Notes: generated by a model not told the origin, from the sequence alone. 64,000 nucleotides of DNA from Psychrobacter proteolyticus (GCF_003350005.1 NZ_QLKS01000002.1:124001-188000); one strand, 5' to 3'; shown: positions 1-9,134, numbered from the stretch's first letter. A program made the numbers and translations.

Positions 1-1
1 A

Positions 2-706
2 TCGAAAATCAAAAATAACGCTATCGCACCTCCACTATTGGCTCATCATTGTGTAAACGTTCAAAAACTAGAGCAGCCTCAAAAGCTCGTGATAGTAGTT
101 ATGCCTTATTATCCTAATGCTAGCTTGGCAGGACAGTTGAGTGATCGAAATCAGCATTCATTGACGGTGCAACAAAAGCATCATTTCTTAGTACAATCCG
201 CATACTTGATAGCCAATTTGCATCAGGCTGGCTGGCTACACAATGATATCAAGCCCAGCAATATTATGCTTGAGGGTTCTGACGATGAATGGCCAGCAGA
301 TACCATGAGTAATAGTCTGACCCCTAGATTGTTACTCACTGATTTTGCTTTAGCACAATGTATGACGATGGCTAATAGCCAACCAAATCCTGCTGGCACA
401 CCCGCCTATCTCGCACCTGAGCGCTGGCAAGGACAGAAGGCAACTATACAAAGTGATATCTACGCGTTTGGTGCAATGATGGTTGAGATACTAACAGGAA
501 AACGCCCGTTTCAGATAAATGCCGACAGCCATGATAAATCAAAAGCGTGGGCGATTCAGCATTGCCAACAACTCATTCCAACGTTGTCAGCAGAATACAG
601 TCATTATCAATGTATTGTCGATAAAGCATTGGCGAAGCGGGAAGAGAGACGGTATCAGGACATGGATAAGATATTGATAGATTTAAAGTTATTAGAAAAT
701 AGCTGA
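2..706 (+). CDS. Hanks-type Ser/Thr protein kinase, 3' part (5' end outside window)
   Basis: This is the C-terminal part of a eukaryotic-like protein kinase, which would transfer phosphate from ATP to protein Ser/Thr. The frame is open to the first base and contains no convincing start (the first start-like codon is TTG at 38), so the gene begins outside the window and the N-lobe is not seen. Visible are the catalytic loop HNDIKPSN near base 240, a metal-binding DFA in place of the usual DFG near base 340, and the activation segment GTPAYLAPERW followed by SDIYAFGAMMVEILTGKRPF. The 3' end reads like a normal kinase C-lobe. No membrane segment or sensor domain follows, so it appears to be soluble. 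The substrate is unknown. The family call is firm; the physiological role is not known. Confidence 0.85.
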   Translation, partial: SKIKNNAIAPPLLAHHCVNVQKLEQPQKLVIVVMPYYPNASLAGQLSDRNQHSLTVQQKHHFLVQSAYLIANLHQAGWLHNDIKPSNIMLEGSDDEWPADTMSNSLTPRLLLTDFALAQCMTMANSQPNPAGTPAYLAPERWQGQKATIQSDIYAFGAMMVEILTGKRPFQINADSHDKSKAWAIQHCQQLIPTLSAEYSHYQCIVDKALAKREERRYQDMDKILIDLKLLENS

Positions 707-875
707 ATTTATTATTTATTTTAAAAAGTGATTGTTTGTAGTATTCACATATTACCTAGTCGTTGTTTTTTATGTTTGAATGGATATTCAGGCTCATTTT
801 AAGTTCAGTCGCTATAAACTAATTTGGGTTACCATATTTCATTACAATGTTTCATTACAATACAGTGAGAATATC

Positions 876-1433
876 ATGGCTAAAGTACTTATCATTACCG
901 GTGATTTTGTTGAAGATTATGAAAACATGGTTCCGTTCCAAGCACTACTAGCAATGGGGCATGAGGTTGATGCGGTATGCCCAGATAAAGTGGCAGGCGA
1001 TAGCATCGCTACCTCAATACATGATTTTGAAGGTGATCAAACTTATACCGAAAAACGCGGCCATAATTTTGTCCTTAATGCGTCTTTTGCTGATATCAAT
1101 GTAGAAGAGTACGATGCTTTGTATTTGCCGGGTGGACGTGCGCCAGAATACTTGCGCTTGAATGCTAAGGTCATTGCAATGATTCAGCATTTCGCAAATA
1201 CTGATAAACCGATTGCCTCAGTTTGCCATGGGCCACAAATGCTGACGGCTGCTGGCGTATTGAAGGGTAAAAAAGTATCTGCTTATCCTGCGTGTCAGCC
1301 AGAAATAGAAATGGCTGGCGCTGAGTATGTCACGTTACCTATGGATGGCGCTATTACAGATGGTCAACTGGTAACAGCACCTGCATGGCCTGCCCACCCA
1401 GCGATGCTAAAGCAGTTTGTTGCTTTGCTATAA
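876..1433 (+). CDS. DJ-1/PfpI family protein
   Basis: A 185-residue single-domain member of the DJ-1/PfpI (class I glutamine amidotransferase-like) superfamily, whose members act as glyoxalases/deglycases, chaperones or proteases. It shows [16 protein letters not shown] at the N-terminus, the [11 protein letters not shown] turn, and the nucleophile elbow [10 protein letters not shown] with the reactive Cys. The frame stays open upstream to 780, but the extra 32 residues are unlike the family, and ATG 876 has a purine-rich GTGAGA just upstream, so 876 is chosen. It is cytoplasmic by sequence, with no signal peptide. It stands 170 bases after the kinase gene and probably has its own promoter. 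The exact reaction cannot be read from the sequence. Confidence 0.88.
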   Translation: MAKVLIITGDFVEDYENMVPFQALLAMGHEVDAVCPDKVAGDSIATSIHDFEGDQTYTEKRGHNFVLNASFADINVEEYDALYLPGGRAPEYLRLNAKVIAMIQHFANTDKPIASVCHGPQMLTAAGVLKGKKVSAYPACQPEIEMAGAEYVTLPMDGAITDGQLVTAPAWPAHPAMLKQFVALL

Positions 1434-1492
1434 GTATTAATTCGGGTCTGTTGAACGTTCAATAGACCCCAGTATCGAGAGAGAATATATAT

Positions 1493-1890
1493 ATGTGCCA
1501 ACTTTTTATTAGTGCTGACGACAGCTTATGGAGCTCTAAAACCAAATCACTTCGAATTCAGGGAGTTGTCACCTCAATTCGTTTAGAAGTTTTTTTTTGG
1601 ATATATTAGAAGAGTTGTCATTTCGTGATCAAATGACGGTTAATCAACTGATCACTAAGCTATACCTTGAATCTCTCGATGCTGATCATGATATTGGCAA
1701 TTTCACCTCTTTTTTAAGAGTTTGTTGTTCTCGTTATTTATCCTTAATAGCAGATGGCGATCTTTCTCGCGAAACAAGATTGCCTTTAGAAAAAGTCGAT
1801 GCAAGAAATATTATTCAACGTGAAAACATCCGTAAAAATCAACGTAGTGCATTATTCAATGATAGTGAGGGAAATCTTTCTATTAATTAA
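1493..1890 (+). pseudogene. Ribbon-helix-helix (RHH_4-type) protein, broken by a one-base frameshift
   Basis: Two overlapping frames together make one protein. ATG 1493 (after GAGAGA) gives MCQLFISADDSLWSSKTKSL then RIQGVVTSIRLEVFF, and stops at a TAG shortly after a run of nine T. The next frame resumes at about 1597 with DILEELSFRDQMTVNQLITK and continues through NFTSFLRVCCSRYLSL to the TAA at 1890. From memory, intact relatives read RLE-x-x-FW-x-x-LEEI across this point, so one extra base (a third G after the T run, restoring Trp-Asp) would rejoin the frames. The family is a small ribbon-helix-helix, presumed DNA-binding protein of about 130 residues. It may be a true pseudogene, a slippage-switched gene or a sequencing error. 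Confidence 0.7.
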
Positions 1891-1900
1891 TTATGCCTAT

Positions 1901-1999
1901 GGCAGGTATATGCAAGCATTGGCAAAGCAGGTAGAGAGGAGCTATTAGAGTACGGAAGAGGTGTTAAAGGATTTAGAAAGGTTAAAAAAACAGATTAAT
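1901..1999 (+). pseudogene. Decayed fragment of a protein-kinase C-terminus
   Basis: In the frame starting with CAA at 1913 the DNA reads QALAKQVERSY, stop, STEEVLKDLERLKKQI. This lines up with the end of the kinase at the left edge of the window (KALAKREERRYQDMDKILID). The match keeps the spacing, with a TAG in place of the Gln after the RRY/RSY motif. No start codon or upstream kinase sequence is left. I read it as the remnant of a second kinase gene, separated from the first by the DJ-1 and ribbon-helix-helix genes. The fragment is short, so the homology is likely but not certain. Confidence 0.5.
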
Positions 2000-2045
2000 A
2001 CTTTTGATGATTCATTCTATAGTTCTAACACCAAATTCCAGACAC

Positions 2046-2070
2046 AAAAAAACCTGCTAAAAAGCAGGTT
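2046..2070 (-). terminator. Rho-independent terminator of tRNA-Leu
   Basis: Stem AACCTGC (2051-2057) pairs with GCAGGTT (2064-2070) around a six-base loop. On the minus strand it is followed by a T run (the A run at 2046-2052 on the plus strand). It lies 34 bases past the tRNA 3' end. Confidence 0.8.
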
Positions 2071-2103
2071 TTGATATTTGGTCTAAGATGTACTATCCGA
2101 AAA

Positions 2104-2189
2104 TGGTGGGGCTGGAGAGACTCGAACTCTCACACCTTGCGGCGCCAGAACCTAAATCTGGTGCGTCTACCAATTCCGCCACAGCCCCA
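2104..2189 (-). tRNA. tRNA-Leu (anticodon UAG)
   Basis: The minus strand gives a class II tRNA of 86 bases including an encoded CCA. The acceptor stem is GGGGCTG at the 5' end against CAGCCCC at the 3' end. The D-arm contains AATTGGTAGACGC. The anticodon arm is CCAGA-TTTAGGT-TCTGG with anticodon TAG, followed by a long variable arm typical of Leu and the T-arm GAGAGTTCGAGTCTCTC. It reads leucine CUA and, by wobble, other CUN codons. It stands alone, with its own promoter and terminator. Confidence 0.97.
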
Positions 2190-2276
2190 TTTTCGTTACT
2201 CTATCATCAAAAGCGATTAAACTCAAACGCTATCTAGATAGTTAACTGATTCGGTAGTGCGTCTCAGTGGTTGGCT

Positions 2277-2304
2277 ATTATATAGAGTTTTAATTGTTTG
2301 GCAA
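2277..2304 (-). promoter_or_regulatory. Sigma-70 promoter of tRNA-Leu
   Basis: Reading the minus strand, TTGCCA (2304-2299) is followed after 16 bases by a perfect TATAAT (2282-2277). Transcription would start near 2270, about 80 bases before the tRNA. No other gene lies between. Confidence 0.6.
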
Positions 2305-2396
2305 CCCCTATTTTTAATTATTTATCATTAATTTTCGATATTTACTTTAAGTAATTGATATTAATAATAATTTATTATCGTGTTTTATGCGTTTAT

Positions 2397-4178
2397 TTAT
2401 TCTTTCGTTGGTACTCTTGGGGCAGAGATATCCAACTGCTGTAATTTTCGTGTCAGAGTATTGCGTCCCCAACCAAGTAAGCTCGCGGCTTCTATCTTTT
2501 TACCGCCACTATGATTGAGTGCTGCTGTTAATAAAACGCGCTCAAACTCAGGGGTTGCTGTTTGCAAAATATCAGTTTCACCCGTGCTTAACGACTGCTC
2601 AGCCCAATCAGCCAATGCTTGTTGCCAACTTTGGCTTTTAGGCAACGGGCTACTTCTATCATTTTGATGACTGTTTAATGAACTGCCATTTAACACATCG
2701 CCATTTTGTACCAAATGCTTTTGAGCCTCTTCTTCTGCTGCGCCGTGCTCTTCATAAAGCACCGTATTAGGTGAGATATTTTCAAGTAGCTCTGGTGGCA
2801 GATCTGTCGCCATCACCGTATCACCAGTGGCCATAACCGTGAGCCATAAACAGACGTTTTCTAATTGACGCACGTTACCACGCCAGTCAAACGTCTGCAT
2901 AATTTGCAATGCGGCAGGATGTAGATGCTTCGGAGTGGTATTCATTTGTTCTGCGGCAGACTGCATAAAGTAGAGGGCCAATGCAGGAATGTCTTCAGGT
3001 CGTGTACGTAGTGGTGGTAGGGGTAATCGAATGACATTGAGGCGATAAAACAAATCTTCGCGGAATCGGCTTTGTTTTACCAGCTCTTCTAAGTTTTGGT
3101 GAGTGGCTGCGATGATACGTACATCGACCTTTATTGGCTGTTGACCACCAACACGATAAAACTCACCATTGGCCAATACGCGTAACAGCCGTGTCTGAGT
3201 GCTAAAAGGCATGTCACCGATTTCATCTAAAAATAGAGTGCCACCGTCTGCCTGCTCAAAACGGCCTTGACGCATCGTTGTTGCACCAGTGAACGCGCCT
3301 TTTTCGTGACCGAATAGCTCAGACTCGATCAAGTCATGCGGTATGGCTGCCATATTAAGCGCAATAAATGGTTGTTGCTTACGCGGGGAGTGCTGATGTA
3401 GAGCACTGGCTACCAACTCTTTACCTGTTCCAGACTCACCAGTGATTAAGACGGAAATGGGGGATTGAGCCAGTCTGCCAATAGCACGAAACACCGTTTG
3501 CATGGCTGGAGATTGTCCAATGATGCCGCTAGGGTTCCCGTTATCTTTGGTTACGCTGGCACCTTTGTTCTTATTTTCTTTAGTTGTCTTACTGATAGGT
3601 GCTACTTTAGGTTTTATCAAGCTTTCAGTGGAAATGTCAGATGTTGTATTGGTATTGGATTCATCTGAAAGGGGGACAGAAGTTGTTTCTAAATTAGGCT
3701 GATAATTGATGGCTTTATAAATCGTTGCAACTGCATCATCTAAGTCAAAAGGCTTGGGTAGGTATTCAAAAGCACCAGTCTGATAGCTATTGATAGCAGA
3801 GGTCAGGTCTGAATGTGCCGTCATAATTACGATTGGCATTTTGGGGAAATGCCGATGGACCCAGTCGCTAAAAGACAATCCATCCATCATTGGCATACGA
3901 ATATCGGTCAATATGACGTCTGGTAGTTGCTCAACTGATTCTTGCTGCTTTAACACATCATTAAGGCGAGTCCATGCTGCTTGTGCTTGAGTAAAACTGA
4001 TAACGGTCAATCCAGCATCTTCAAACGTGTCGGCCAACACCATACGTAGGGCTGCATCGTCATCGATTAACCACAATGTTGCAGGGTGGTCGCTGGGTGC
4101 ATTATTCACAGTTACTATTTGTGATTGTGGTGATTGATCATCGCTTTTAGGTTGGAGGTCGTCGCTATATTCAGTCAT
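2397..4178 (-). CDS. ntrC: Nitrogen regulation response regulator NtrC (sigma-54 activator)
   Basis: Cytoplasmic enhancer-binding protein that, when phosphorylated by NtrB, drives sigma-54 promoters for nitrogen assimilation. Domains in order: a receiver domain at about residues 33-155, with acidic pocket DDD 39-41 and phospho-acceptor Asp92 in LTDIRMP; a long Asn/Ser/Thr-rich linker at 160-215; an AAA+ domain at 218-455, with Walker A GESGTGKE at 247-254 and the sigma-54 loop GAFTGA at 294-299; a second low-complexity linker; and a Fis-type helix-turn-helix at the C-terminus (AASLLGWGRNTLTRKLQQL). At 593 residues it is longer than the usual ~470-480 because of the two linkers. It lies 90 bases behind ntrB and is presumably cotranscribed with it. 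glnA is not in the window. Confidence 0.93.
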   Translation of the reverse strand: MTEYSDDLQPKSDDQSPQSQIVTVNNAPSDHPATLWLIDDDAALRMVLADTFEDAGLTVISFTQAQAAWTRLNDVLKQQESVEQLPDVILTDIRMPMMDGLSFSDWVHRHFPKMPIVIMTAHSDLTSAINSYQTGAFEYLPKPFDLDDAVATIYKAINYQPNLETTSVPLSDESNTNTTSDISTESLIKPKVAPISKTTKENKNKGASVTKDNGNPSGIIGQSPAMQTVFRAIGRLAQSPISVLITGESGTGKELVASALHQHSPRKQQPFIALNMAAIPHDLIESELFGHEKGAFTGATTMRQGRFEQADGGTLFLDEIGDMPFSTQTRLLRVLANGEFYRVGGQQPIKVDVRIIAATHQNLEELVKQSRFREDLFYRLNVIRLPLPPLRTRPEDIPALALYFMQSAAEQMNTTPKHLHPAALQIMQTFDWRGNVRQLENVCLWLTVMATGDTVMATDLPPELLENISPNTVLYEEHGAAEEEAQKHLVQNGDVLNGSSLNSHQNDRSSPLPKSQSWQQALADWAEQSLSTGETDILQTATPEFERVLLTAALNHSGGKKIEAASLLGWGRNTLTRKLQQLDISAPRVPTKE

Positions 4179-4268
4179 GTATTGGGCCTAATCAGCAATT
4201 ATTGATGGTAAGTTGGGGATTGGGAGTTGGCGTTAGGAAACTTAGCAGCCTTTAATTCATAATTTGTT

Positions 4269-5633
4269 TTATGTCTCAGTGATGGGTTGAGTAAATGGTA
4301 GATATAGCGTAAATCGGGTTTGCTTATACTCTTGCTCTTTTGTTGAGCTCACATCAATCATACCATGATGATGACTAATAATATCTTGGACGATGGATAA
4401 TCCAAGACCTGTACCGGCCGCACGGCTAGTGACCATTGGGAAAAATATCTGACCGATCAATGCTGGATCAATACCTGATCCGTTATCAGTAATAGTAATT
4501 TGCATCACTTGCTTGTGCTGCTGTCCGACGATCGTATGCTGAAAGGCAACCCGTGTTTGGATATGCAATGTCGGTTGATAGTCAGAACTGCTCTCAGTTT
4601 GTATGGCAGCTTGTGGTGATTCTTGAGACTCTGAGATTTTATTCTGTTGTAGTGTTTGTTCGAACTCAGTCATCGACTCACAAGCATTATTAATAAGGTT
4701 TAAAAACACTTGAATCAGCTGATCCTTATCTGCACACAACTCTGGCAATGATAAATCATAATCACGCTGTAACACTACCTGTGGATACTGATTGGTCACT
4801 AAGGTTAAGACATGCTCTAGAGGCTCATGGATATTAAGCGTTTGCCAGTTTGGCAGTTGATTGGAACCCAGAAGCTGCCCAATAAGATGGGTCAATCGAT
4901 CAGTTTCTGAAATAATAATGTCCGTATAGTTACGCAGTTTTTGATTCATTTTTTGCAAATCATGCTGCGTGTCAGCGTTGGTAGTTGTCAAAGCATTATC
5001 AACACTAGAGGCGCTAGTAGTAGATGCGTCGCTGAATTTAATAAACTGCCGTTGCAACAGCTGGGCTGCCCCGCGAATACCAGCAAGAGGGTTTTTTATT
5101 TCGTGTGCCACCGAGCGTAGCATATGACGGGCAACTGTATATTGCTGCTGTTGACGCTGCTCCTCAGAGATACGACTTTGACGATCTTTACCCCACATCT
5201 CGATAATAAAATAAGGCTGCTGTTCATAGATGACTGGCGTGACGCTATAGTCGACTGACAATGATAAACTACCATTTAGCGGTGTTTTTATAATGTGGTC
5301 ATGATCGATAAAAGGCTGCTGATAGTTTTGCGCTTGCACAAAGCGCTCGGTCAAAGAGTATGCTGGCTCGCTCGAAGGCTCATTTTCATTTGTATCATTA
5401 CTATCATTAGCTATAGATGGAGTATCTTTGGTCTTCAATTCATCAGGTGCGAGCAGGGTTAAAATGGATTGATTGATTAATCTGCCGCTACTAATGGCGA
5501 GTAGCTGCTCGGCTTGAGCATTCAACCGTGTGATTGATAGCTCATCGTTGACCCATAAAATAGCGGTGAATAAATGCTGAGATATAAATGCGAGGTCAGG
5601 GGTTGTTTTGGCGGTTATAAAATCAGCGTTCAT
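4269..5633 (-). CDS. ntrB: Nitrogen regulation sensor histidine kinase NtrB
   Basis: Soluble histidine kinase/phosphatase that controls NtrC, normally answering PII protein and glutamine status. The N-terminal part (about 15-150) is PAS-like (ILWVNDELSITRLNAQAEQLL) and interrupted by an acidic Asn/Ser-rich insert near residue 70-90. The H-box SVAHEIKNPLAGIRGA carries phospho-acceptor His177, and a low-complexity stretch follows around 200-225. The ATPase part has the N box NLINNACESM, the G1 box DNGSGIDP and the G2 region GTGLGLSIV. There is no membrane segment, as expected for NtrB. It is 454 residues against ~350 in enterobacteria, because of the inserts. It is divergent from rimO, with a 136-base shared upstream region. 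Confidence 0.92.
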   Translation of the reverse strand: MNADFITAKTTPDLAFISQHLFTAILWVNDELSITRLNAQAEQLLAISSGRLINQSILTLLAPDELKTKDTPSIANDSNDTNENEPSSEPAYSLTERFVQAQNYQQPFIDHDHIIKTPLNGSLSLSVDYSVTPVIYEQQPYFIIEMWGKDRQSRISEEQRQQQQYTVARHMLRSVAHEIKNPLAGIRGAAQLLQRQFIKFSDASTTSASSVDNALTTTNADTQHDLQKMNQKLRNYTDIIISETDRLTHLIGQLLGSNQLPNWQTLNIHEPLEHVLTLVTNQYPQVVLQRDYDLSLPELCADKDQLIQVFLNLINNACESMTEFEQTLQQNKISESQESPQAAIQTESSSDYQPTLHIQTRVAFQHTIVGQQHKQVMQITITDNGSGIDPALIGQIFFPMVTSRAAGTGLGLSIVQDIISHHHGMIDVSSTKEQEYKQTRFTLYLPFTQPITET

Positions 5634-5769
5634 CAGTAGTGCCCAAAAAAAGTCAGATGCTTGAGATAATATTTAACCACAAATCAAGACTATAGAGCGG
5701 CAAAACTGGTGATTTTTGCAAAAAAAACGTACAATGCGCTCAGCCAATTTATCTCTAGCAAGGTCAGCC

Positions 5770-7356
5770 ATGTCCAAAACTTCTACCGAGTCAGTGAATA
5801 CGACAGCAACAGCTCCTCTATCTGCCGTAAAAGACACTGCCACTATCTTCAATCCTGCCGCGCCTACCATAGTACAAGCGCAGAGTCAGGCAGATGTCAG
5901 TCAAACAGATACCAAACAACCGTACCATCATAAAGCCAACCACAACCAGAACCGTAGTGTAGCCCAAAGCAGTGATGTTACGACTGCCAATGCGACTGCT
6001 ACGATGCCAGTTAGTGCAGCGCCAAAGATTGGTTTTGTGTCACTAGGTTGTCCAAAAGCATTGGTAGATAGTGAGCGTATTATCACTGAGCTAAGCCGTG
6101 ATGGCTACCAAGTGGCCAGTGATTACGACGGTGCTGACTTGGTCGTGGTAAACACTTGCGGCTTTATTGAATCAGCGGTACAAGAGTCGCTCGATGCGAT
6201 CGGCGAGGCCATTAGCAAAAACGGTAAAGTGATTGTCACTGGCTGTTTGGGCAAAGAAGCAGACAAAATCCGTGAGATGCATCCAGCTGTATTAGCAGTG
6301 ACGGGCGCGCATGCCTATGACGAAGTGATTACGGCAGTGGCGCAGCATGTGCCTAAGCCAAATCGCAGTCAGGACGCCAACTATGATCCAAAAATAGATT
6401 TGATTAATGAAGCGGGTATCAAACTGACCCCAAGCCATTATGCTTATCTAAAAATATCAGAAGGCTGTAATCACCGTTGTACGTTCTGCATTATCCCAAG
6501 CTTGCGCGGTGATTTGGTATCGCGCCCGATTGATAATGTAATGAACGAAGCACTGGCACTCAAAAAAGCTGGCGTGAAAGAATTACTTATCATCTCGCAA
6601 GATACCTCGGCATATGGTCTTGACCTAAAGTACAAGACCAGCTTTTGGAATGGCATGCCGCTCAAGTCTAAGTTTTATGACTTATGCCAAGCATTGAACG
6701 ATTTAGGCATTTGGGTACGCCTGCATTATGTCTATCCGTATCCACACGTAGACAAAGTTGTTGAGCTAATGGGTGAGAAGAAACTGCTGCCTTATCTGGA
6801 CATTCCGTTCCAGCATGCTAGCCATCGCATTCTAAAGGCGATGAAACGTCCTGCGCATAGCGAAAACACCTTGGCTCGTATCAAAGCGTGGCGTGATATC
6901 TGTCCTGATATCGTGATTCGCTCGACCTTTGTGGTTGGCTTCCCTGGCGAGACCGAAGAAGATTTTCAGTGCTTGCTTGATTGGCTGGTTGAAGCACGTC
7001 TTGATCGCGTGGGCGCATTCACTTATTCAGAAGTAGAAGGCGCAGTGGCCAACGACTTGCCTGACCATGTCCCTGAAGACATCAAGCAGTCTCGTTATGA
7101 GCGTTTAATGGCGCTACAGCAAGATATTTCAGCGCAAAAGCTACAGGAAAAAGTAGGCAAGACCTTAACGGTATTAGTCGATGAAATTGATAGCGATGAA
7201 AATATTGCTATTTGCCGTAGCTATGCTGATGCACCTGAAATTGATGGTCATGTCTATGTTGATGACATCAACACTCAAGTTAAAGTAGGGCAGTTCTTAA
7301 CAGTGACTATCGATGATGCTAGCGAATATGATCTGTTCGCCAGTTATCAAGGCTAG
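5770..7356 (+). CDS. rimO: Ribosomal protein uS12 methylthiotransferase RimO
   Basis: Radical-SAM iron-sulfur enzyme that adds a methylthio group to an aspartate of ribosomal protein S12. After an 84-residue low-complexity N-terminal tail come the UPF0004 domain ([18 protein letters not shown] with Cys94, and VVVNTCGF with Cys130), the radical-SAM motif CNHRCTFC with Cys233, Cys237 and Cys240, and a C-terminal TRAM domain ending near [10 protein letters not shown]. The frame is open up to 5716, but ATG 5770 has an AAGGT ribosome site, so it is used. It is followed by a hairpin terminator and the separate pyrH. The tail is longer than in typical RimO (~440 residues). Confidence 0.95.
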   Translation: MSKTSTESVNTTATAPLSAVKDTATIFNPAAPTIVQAQSQADVSQTDTKQPYHHKANHNQNRSVAQSSDVTTANATATMPVSAAPKIGFVSLGCPKALVDSERIITELSRDGYQVASDYDGADLVVVNTCGFIESAVQESLDAIGEAISKNGKVIVTGCLGKEADKIREMHPAVLAVTGAHAYDEVITAVAQHVPKPNRSQDANYDPKIDLINEAGIKLTPSHYAYLKISEGCNHRCTFCIIPSLRGDLVSRPIDNVMNEALALKKAGVKELLIISQDTSAYGLDLKYKTSFWNGMPLKSKFYDLCQALNDLGIWVRLHYVYPYPHVDKVVELMGEKKLLPYLDIPFQHASHRILKAMKRPAHSENTLARIKAWRDICPDIVIRSTFVVGFPGETEEDFQCLLDWLVEARLDRVGAFTYSEVEGAVANDLPDHVPEDIKQSRYERLMALQQDISAQKLQEKVGKTLTVLVDEIDSDENIAICRSYADAPEIDGHVYVDDINTQVKVGQFLTVTIDDASEYDLFASYQG

Positions 7357-7380
7357 ATATCCAATAAGATATGCGAGTGA

Positions 7381-7406
7381 AAATTGCCCAATGGCGGGCA
7401 GTTTTT
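7381..7406 (+). terminator. Rho-independent terminator of rimO
   Basis: AAATTGCCC (7381-7389) pairs with GGGCAGTTT (7396-7404), with one G-T wobble and a six-base loop, running into a T tract. It lies 24 bases after the rimO stop. Confidence 0.7.
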
Positions 7407-7528
7407 GCTACAATTAGCGCAATTTAGCCTTTTTAATACGCTTAGCTGTAAGTGTAGCGTTGTGGGCAAACTCGATTTGTATTTTACCGATAATTTTCTT
7501 TATAATTTCATGATAACAAGGTGACCTC

Positions 7529-8254
7529 ATGTCTGACAAAAACCCGCGTTACGCTCGTATCTTGCTGAAACTCTCCGGTGAAGCCTTAGCTGGTAGTAAA
7601 GACATGGGTATTGATACCGAAGTGCTTGATAAAATGAGCTTGTCTATTGCTCACTTGCGTGGACTTGGTGTCCAAGTTGGTATCGTAGTTGGCGGTGGTA
7701 ACTTATATCGCGGTGCACAGTTACAAAAAGAAGGTCTCGTTGGCCGTGTCACTGGTGATCAGATGGGCATGCTAGCGACCGTTATGAACGGACTGGCAAT
7801 GCGTGATGCGCTTGAGCGCCGCAATATCAAAACGCGTTTGATGTCAGCGTTACCGATTGGTGAAGTCACCGAAAGCTATAGCAGTCGTAATGCCATTCGT
7901 TACCTTAAAAATGGCGAAGTTTGTATCTTTGTGGCAGGTACGGGTAACCCATTCTTCACCACTGACACCGCTGCTTGTTTGCGCGGTATCGAAATCGAAG
8001 CTGGTTTAATTTTAAAAGCGACTAAGGTCGATGGCGTCTATGACAAAGATCCAAGTCTACACGACGATGCAGTCAAATATGACGGTCTGACTTTTGACGA
8101 AGTGCTAGAGCAAAAACTAGGCGTCATGGATTTAACCGCTATCGCATTATGCCGTGAGCATAACGTACCGCTACAAGTGTTTGATATGACAAAACCTAAT
8201 GCATTATTGAATGTCATCATGGGTGAAAATGAAGGCACACGAGTTTTCCATTAA
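7529..8254 (+). CDS. pyrH: UMP kinase PyrH
   Basis: Cytoplasmic hexameric enzyme that phosphorylates UMP to UDP with ATP in pyrimidine nucleotide synthesis, usually activated by GTP and inhibited by UTP. It has 241 residues, the normal length. It shows the amino-acid-kinase fold signature [11 protein letters not shown] at the start, GGGNLYRG, the [17 protein letters not shown] segment, [16 protein letters not shown] and the C-terminal [13 protein letters not shown] 7529 follows AAGGTGACC. It lies upstream of frr, 112 bases away, the standard bacterial pairing; tsf and rpsB, often next to it, are not present here. Confidence 0.97.
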   Translation: MSDKNPRYARILLKLSGEALAGSKDMGIDTEVLDKMSLSIAHLRGLGVQVGIVVGGGNLYRGAQLQKEGLVGRVTGDQMGMLATVMNGLAMRDALERRNIKTRLMSALPIGEVTESYSSRNAIRYLKNGEVCIFVAGTGNPFFTTDTAACLRGIEIEAGLILKATKVDGVYDKDPSLHDDAVKYDGLTFDEVLEQKLGVMDLTAIALCREHNVPLQVFDMTKPNALLNVIMGENEGTRVFH

Positions 8255-8366
8255 TTGATGCGGTATTAGTAAATAATATCAGTAAACAGCTAACGATTAG
8301 CAACGAATATTTAATATCCCAATAGCAAATAAAAGATTTGTCGGTAACGACAAATAAGGATACACA

Positions 8367-8921
8367 ATGATTAAAGAGATTAAGCAAGACGGCGAAGCAC
8401 GCATGCAAAAAACATTGGAAGCGCTTGAAAGCACTTTCAGTAAAGTTCGTACTGGCCGTGCGCATCCAGGTATGTTGTCAGGTGTGATGGTCAGCTACTA
8501 CGGTTCTGATACACCATTGAACCAAGTGGCAAGCGTAAACGTTGAGGACTCGCGTACCTTACTGGTTCAACCGTTTGACCGTACGATGGTACAAGCAGTA
8601 GACAAGGCCATTCGTGAAGCAGATTTGGGTCTAAACCCAATGTCTGCTGATGTGATTCGTGTGCCGATGCCAGCATTAACAGAAGATACTCGTCGCGATA
8701 TGCAAAAGCTTGCACGTGGTGAAGCTGAGAGCAGCCGAGTGTCTATCCGTAATATTCGCCGTGACATGATGAATGATATCAAAGACTTGGCAAAAGAAAA
8801 AGAAATCTCAGAAGATGATGAGCGCCGCGCGAGTGATGACATTCAAAAAATCACTGACAAATATATCGAAACGATCGATGCTCGCTTGAGTAAAAAAGAA
8901 AGCGATTTGATGGAAGTTTAA
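8367..8921 (+). CDS. frr: Ribosome recycling factor
   Basis: Splits post-termination ribosomes together with EF-G, freeing the 30S and 50S subunits from mRNA. It is 184 residues, as usual. The helical domain I includes [26 protein letters not shown] and the C-terminal [21 protein letters not shown]. The beta domain II carries [31 protein letters not shown] 8367 follows AAGGA at good spacing. It lies downstream of pyrH and is closed by a strong hairpin at 8980. Confidence 0.97.
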   Translation: MIKEIKQDGEARMQKTLEALESTFSKVRTGRAHPGMLSGVMVSYYGSDTPLNQVASVNVEDSRTLLVQPFDRTMVQAVDKAIREADLGLNPMSADVIRVPMPALTEDTRRDMQKLARGEAESSRVSIRNIRRDMMNDIKDLAKEKEISEDDERRASDDIQKITDKYIETIDARLSKKESDLMEV

Positions 8922-8979
8922 GACTAATATACTTGTCATTTATAGCAAGAATCAGTTCGGTAGACTATCTGTAATTGAG

Positions 8980-9012
8980 CAGCCAATACTTTGTAGCTAT
9001 TGGCTGTTTATT
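8980..9012 (+). terminator. Rho-independent terminator of frr
   Basis: CAGCCAATA (8980-8988) pairs perfectly with TATTGGCTG (8998-9006) around a nine-base loop, followed by TTTATTATT. Confidence 0.8.
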
Positions 9013-9025
9013 ATTGTGTAGACTG

Positions 9026-9134
9026 ATATAGTTAATCCTCTATAAAAGAGTCGCAGCGTTAACCTCGATTGAAGTATCGCATATACATCTGAACTCGGGT
9101 GCCTGGTCTCTCTTTTAAACTGAATCAACTATAT
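9026..9134. repeat. Possible miniature inverted-repeat element
   Basis: The left end reads ATATAGTTAATCCTCTATAA then AAGAG. The right end, read on the other strand, is ATATAGTTGATTCAGTTTAA then AAGAG. About 20 of the first 25 positions agree. The body of about 60 bases has no open frame. The outermost eight bases (ATATAGTT/AACTATAT) are perfect. No second copy is visible in this window, so the call rests on the terminal symmetry alone. Confidence 0.35.

Noticed and set aside
780-875. Upstream extension of the DJ-1 frame
   Set aside because: Adds residues unlike the family; ATG 876 has the better context.
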